Source: Thermoplasmata archaeon
Lineage (GTDB): Archaea; Thermoplasmatota; Thermoplasmata; GCA-020350865
Assembly: GCA_020351895.1 (NCBI GenBank)
Contig: CP070672.1
Coordinates: 3,554,353-3,571,093 of the forward strand
DNA: 16,741 bases
Direction: 5' to 3'
Positions within the stretch are counted from its first letter, which is position 1, and each line of letters opens with the position of its first letter. Positions 15,152-16,741 of this stretch are shown here, piece after piece. Under the pieces are notes generated by a model. The model saw only the letters and a program-made list of their open reading frames with translations. It was not told where the DNA came from and made no database searches. The translations under genes and the position numbers were made by a program.

Positions 15152-15184
15152 TTTTACATTCTGTAAAACAAATCTAAAATTTGT
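15152..15184. repeat. Two adjacent short palindromes upstream of the LysE gene
   Basis: TTTTACA-TTC-TGTAAAA (15152-15168) is followed directly by ACAAAT-CTAAA-ATTTGT (15168-15184). They lie about 40-70 nt upstream of the exporter's TATA box and could be operator half-sites or RNA hairpins. AT-richness makes chance occurrence possible. Confidence 0.35.
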
Positions 15185-15221
15185 AGCAACCTCGTATTCA
15201 CGAAGAACATTAAACCGAGAG

Positions 15222-15230
15222 TTTTATATA
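15222..15230 (+). promoter_or_regulatory. TATA box of the LysE-family exporter
   Basis: TTTTATATA is centred 26 nt before the GTG at 15252. Transcription should start at or next to that GTG, supporting a leaderless GTG start. Confidence 0.65.
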
Positions 15231-15251
15231 CGGAAGGACATTTTCATCCAG

Positions 15252-15878
15252 GTGTGGTATTTGGATATAGCAAGCCTTCTTGGTTTCTATATACTTGTTG
15301 CCTTCATATCCCTATCGGGTGTCATGATGCCCGGCCCTGTTTTCGCGGGGACAGTGGCCAAGGGGTACAAAGACAAGAAAGCAGGTATGCAGATCGCTTT
15401 TGGGCACGGCATCGTTGAGTTTCCTTTGATAGGAATAATCGGTCTGGGCCTCGGCTCTATTTTCAAGAATCAGAGTGTTATGATCGCCATTGGATTGGTG
15501 GGAGGAGTGGTACTAATCTATATCGGTTACAATATGGTAAAGATGAGAAAAGAGGTGGATGAAACAGAAAAATACCTTCCATATCCCCCCTTAATTGTTG
15601 GTGTCATAACCACTATAACTAATCCCTACTTTTTTCTGTGGTGGGCAACAATAGGCCTGAAATTGATTGCAGATGCCCTGGTCTTCGGCCTTTTGGCCTT
15701 CATTATATTTGCTGTACTTCATTGGTTGTGCGATTTTCTATGGGACTATTTTGTATCTTTTTCTGTCTTCAAATCCAAGAAATTCTGGTCTGAAAAGGGT
15801 CATAATATCGTGTTCGGTATCTTCGGTGCTGTTCTCATCTTTTTCGGAGCGTGGTTCATAGTATCTCCTATTTTATAG
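15252..15878 (+). CDS. LysE-family amino-acid/small-molecule exporter
   Basis: The 208 residues form a six-helix membrane protein of the LysE/RhtB type, which exports amino acids or related small molecules with ion coupling. Helices are visible at about 9-31, 47-70, 74-96, 113-135, 142-165 and 187-207. Family marks are MMPGPVFAGTVAKGYKDKKAG (25-45, with the conserved PGP), the loop GHGIVEF (51-57), and TNPYFFLWWATIG (123-135). The substrate cannot be read from the sequence. The GTG start is preferred because of the TATA spacing; a TTG at 15261 is the only close alternative. It stops with TAG followed immediately by TAA. Confidence 0.9.
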   Translation: MWYLDIASLLGFYILVAFISLSGVMMPGPVFAGTVAKGYKDKKAGMQIAFGHGIVEFPLIGIIGLGLGSIFKNQSVMIAIGLVGGVVLIYIGYNMVKMRKEVDETEKYLPYPPLIVGVITTITNPYFFLWWATIGLKLIADALVFGLLAFIIFAVLHWLCDFLWDYFVSFSVFKSKKFWSEKGHNIVFGIFGAVLIFFGAWFIVSPIL

Positions 15879-15932
15879 TAAAATGATATTGGAAATTAAA
15901 TTGTAGAATATTCAAGAATCGTTCTAAAAACC

Positions 15933-15940
15933 TTTTATAC
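15933..15940 (+). promoter_or_regulatory. TATA box of the small TAG-containing ORF
   Basis: TTTTATAC is centred about 25 nt before the ATG at 15961, the spacing seen at the leaderless genes of this window. No other start lies at that distance. Confidence 0.55.
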
Positions 15941-15960
15941 TAAAAACAAGAATAGATAAT

Positions 15961-16197
15961 ATGACGATTTAGATTGGAAAATCGAAATATCCTGACATAG
16001 GGGGAGTTTACATTCCTGAAGAAAATGAAAAAGTGGGCTCTAATACTTCAAATAATAGGTTGAAAGATAGGAATAAATCGAAAAAAAAGAAGGCGAATAT
16101 TAGAGAGTACAATCCTGAAAAAGATAAAAAGCGCATATTGATCGGAGGCTATTCTTCTTATATCAAGAAAAAGGAAATCGTGGCCGAGAGCAATTGA
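15961..16197 (+). CDS. Small basic ORF with in-frame TAG at codon 4 (possible pyrrolysine or amber-interrupted gene)
   Basis: A leaderless-type promoter points at ATG 15961, which reads ATG ACG ATT TAG. The same frame then runs 74 sense codons to TGA. If TAG is read as an amino acid the protein is 78 residues. The visible part begins IGKSKYPDIGGVYIPEENE, continues into a Lys/Asn-rich middle with KKKK near residue 44, and ends in ILIGGYSSYIKKKEIVAESN; it is strongly basic and has no membrane helix. I do not recognise it. Alternatives: initiation at a non-standard ATT (15973, or 16012 after GGGGGAG), at GTG 16033, or a broken gene. A hairpin with a T-run follows the stop, which supports a real transcription unit. 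It fills most of the 470-bp gap between the exporter and the zinc-ribbon gene. Confidence 0.45.
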
Positions 16198-16225
16198 GAG
16201 TCTATCCTCCTATTGCTCGATTTTT
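16188..16225 (+). terminator. Hairpin plus T-run terminator after the small ORF
   Basis: GAGCAAT (16188-16194) pairs with ATTGCTC (16212-16218), with a further GAG/CTC pair inside the loop, and is followed by TTTTT (16221-16225). The stop codon of the small ORF lies inside the loop. From here to 16348 I see only AT-rich sequence and a weak promoter for the next gene. Confidence 0.5.
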
Positions 16226-16348
16226 ATGCCATTAAAAAAATGCCTCAACTCAGAGAAGATTATGTGAAATGAAGTATAAAATCTATAATTATCTCACGGG
16301 ACATTAATTGGGAAAAAGTTAAGTCCTAAAAGTTCTTTACAAAAACCA

Positions 16349-16603
16349 ATGGAGATGGAAGAGGATAATACTAAATGTCATTCTTGTGGCGGAATTCTTA
16401 TTAGGGCAAGAAAATTCATTGCCTCAACAAATATGTATTGGAACAAACCGTGGGGCAGTGCCCTGAAGATGAGTGCCCCAGTTATTCCATTTGCCTGCAT
16501 GAACTGCGGGAGGGTCTACCTTTTTTTGAGCGACAGAAAAAAAATCATAAGAGAGTTCAACGACCTTCCTGAAAGTGAACAAGAAAATTACAAAGAAGCA
16601 TGA
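16349..16603 (+). CDS. Small zinc-ribbon protein
   Basis: The 84 residues carry two CxxC knuckles, CHSC (10-13) and CMNC (50-53), spaced as in a zinc ribbon, with GG directly after the first and GRVYLFL after the second. The segment between them is beta-rich with aromatic residues (NMYWNKPWGS). The last 25 residues are charged and helical. Such small ribbons often act as nucleic-acid or protein adaptors; no specific family function can be given. No Shine-Dalgarno sequence precedes ATG 16349. A weak box (CCTAAAAG, about 16325-16332) would place a leaderless start at 16349 or at the in-frame ATG 16355. Confidence 0.75.
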   Translation: MEMEEDNTKCHSCGGILIRARKFIASTNMYWNKPWGSALKMSAPVIPFACMNCGRVYLFLSDRKKIIREFNDLPESEQENYKEA

Positions 16604-16616
16604 TCATTCTTCACAC

Positions 16617-16644
16617 GATTTTTTATAAATCTATTTTTTTAATA
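16617..16644 (+). terminator. T-rich terminator after the zinc-ribbon gene
   Basis: Two T-runs (TTTTTTAT and TTTTTTTAA) lie within about 40 nt of the TGA and before the next promoter. Confidence 0.5.
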
Positions 16645-16741
16645 ATTCATTGAGACAAAACTTTCTCTACAATGAATGAAAATATAAAAGCCGTCCCCCC
16701 AACCCCTTAGGAGGAAAATTATCGGGTCAGATAGCCGCGAA
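16645..16741 (+). promoter_or_regulatory. Promoter region reading out of the right edge
   Basis: AATATAAAAG (16681-16690) is a good TATA box predicting a start near 16712. An 8-bp perfect inverted repeat, ATTCATTG (16645-16652) and CAATGAAT (16670-16677), lies just upstream of it. Downstream the sequence turns GC-rich and contains TAGGAGG (16708-16714), a perfect ribosome-binding core, but no ATG, GTG or TTG follows at usable distance before the window ends. The product is either a gene with a longer leader or a structured RNA; it cannot be decided here. Confidence 0.45.

Noticed and set aside
16025..16063. A 12-codon ORF with a signal-peptide-like start (MKKWALILQIIG)
   Set aside because: It stops after 12 codons and lies out of frame within the longer basic ORF that has its own promoter and terminator.
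16706..16741. Start of a tRNA, rRNA or RNase P RNA at the right edge
   Set aside because: No acceptor-stem, 16S start or RNase P signature could be matched in the few bases available.
1..16741. CRISPR arrays, insertion sequences, integrase or attachment sites
   Set aside because: No short regularly spaced repeats outside coding repeats, no transposase or integrase motif, and no tRNA gene were seen.

Overview
The window looks archaeal, most likely an AT-rich euryarchaeon of the Thermoplasmatota type; the phylum is inference. Most genes lack a Shine-Dalgarno sequence. Instead many have a TTTATA-type box centred about 25-29 nt upstream of the start codon, the pattern expected for archaeal TBP-dependent leaderless transcripts. 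The left-edge gene ends in a PEF-CTERM-like sorting signal. Other genes are of types common in archaea: an MTH938-family protein, PaaK, FdhD and secreted integrin-like propellers.

Layout. Positions 1-7344 (+) hold a cell-surface block: the 3' end of a PEF-CTERM-like protein, a 971-residue protein (seven-bladed propeller, Ig-like domains, long stalk, membrane anchor) and a 1190-residue protein (four Ig-like repeats, PKD, carboxypeptidase-regulatory-like domain, membrane anchor, acidic tail). Positions 7415-13379 (-) hold a DUF2889 protein coupled to an isocitrate/isopropylmalate-type dehydrogenase, a membrane-anchored Asp-box (BNR) propeller, a phenylacetate-CoA ligase (paaK), a five-helix membrane protein and fdhD. 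Several have their own promoter, so this is a row of short transcripts, not one operon. Positions 13688-16603 (+) hold a two-gene unit (membrane coiled-coil protein plus CBS-domain protein), an MTH938-family protein, a LysE-family exporter, a small basic ORF with an in-frame TAG, and a small zinc-ribbon protein. A further promoter reads out of the right edge.

The most unusual signal concerns TAG. All three genes ending in TAG (1190-residue Ig protein, five-helix protein, LysE) have an in-frame TAA within two codons, against one of the other twelve genes having any such second stop. In addition, a leaderless-type promoter points at an ATG whose fourth codon is TAG and whose frame then stays open for 74 sense codons to a TGA, followed by a hairpin/T-tract terminator. 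Both fit an organism that reads TAG as pyrrolysine, but the sample is small and no pyl gene is in the window. Second is the 971-residue protein: seven blades of exactly 49 residues, whose odd and even blades differ even at a synonymous Ile codon, so the propeller grew by copying blade pairs.
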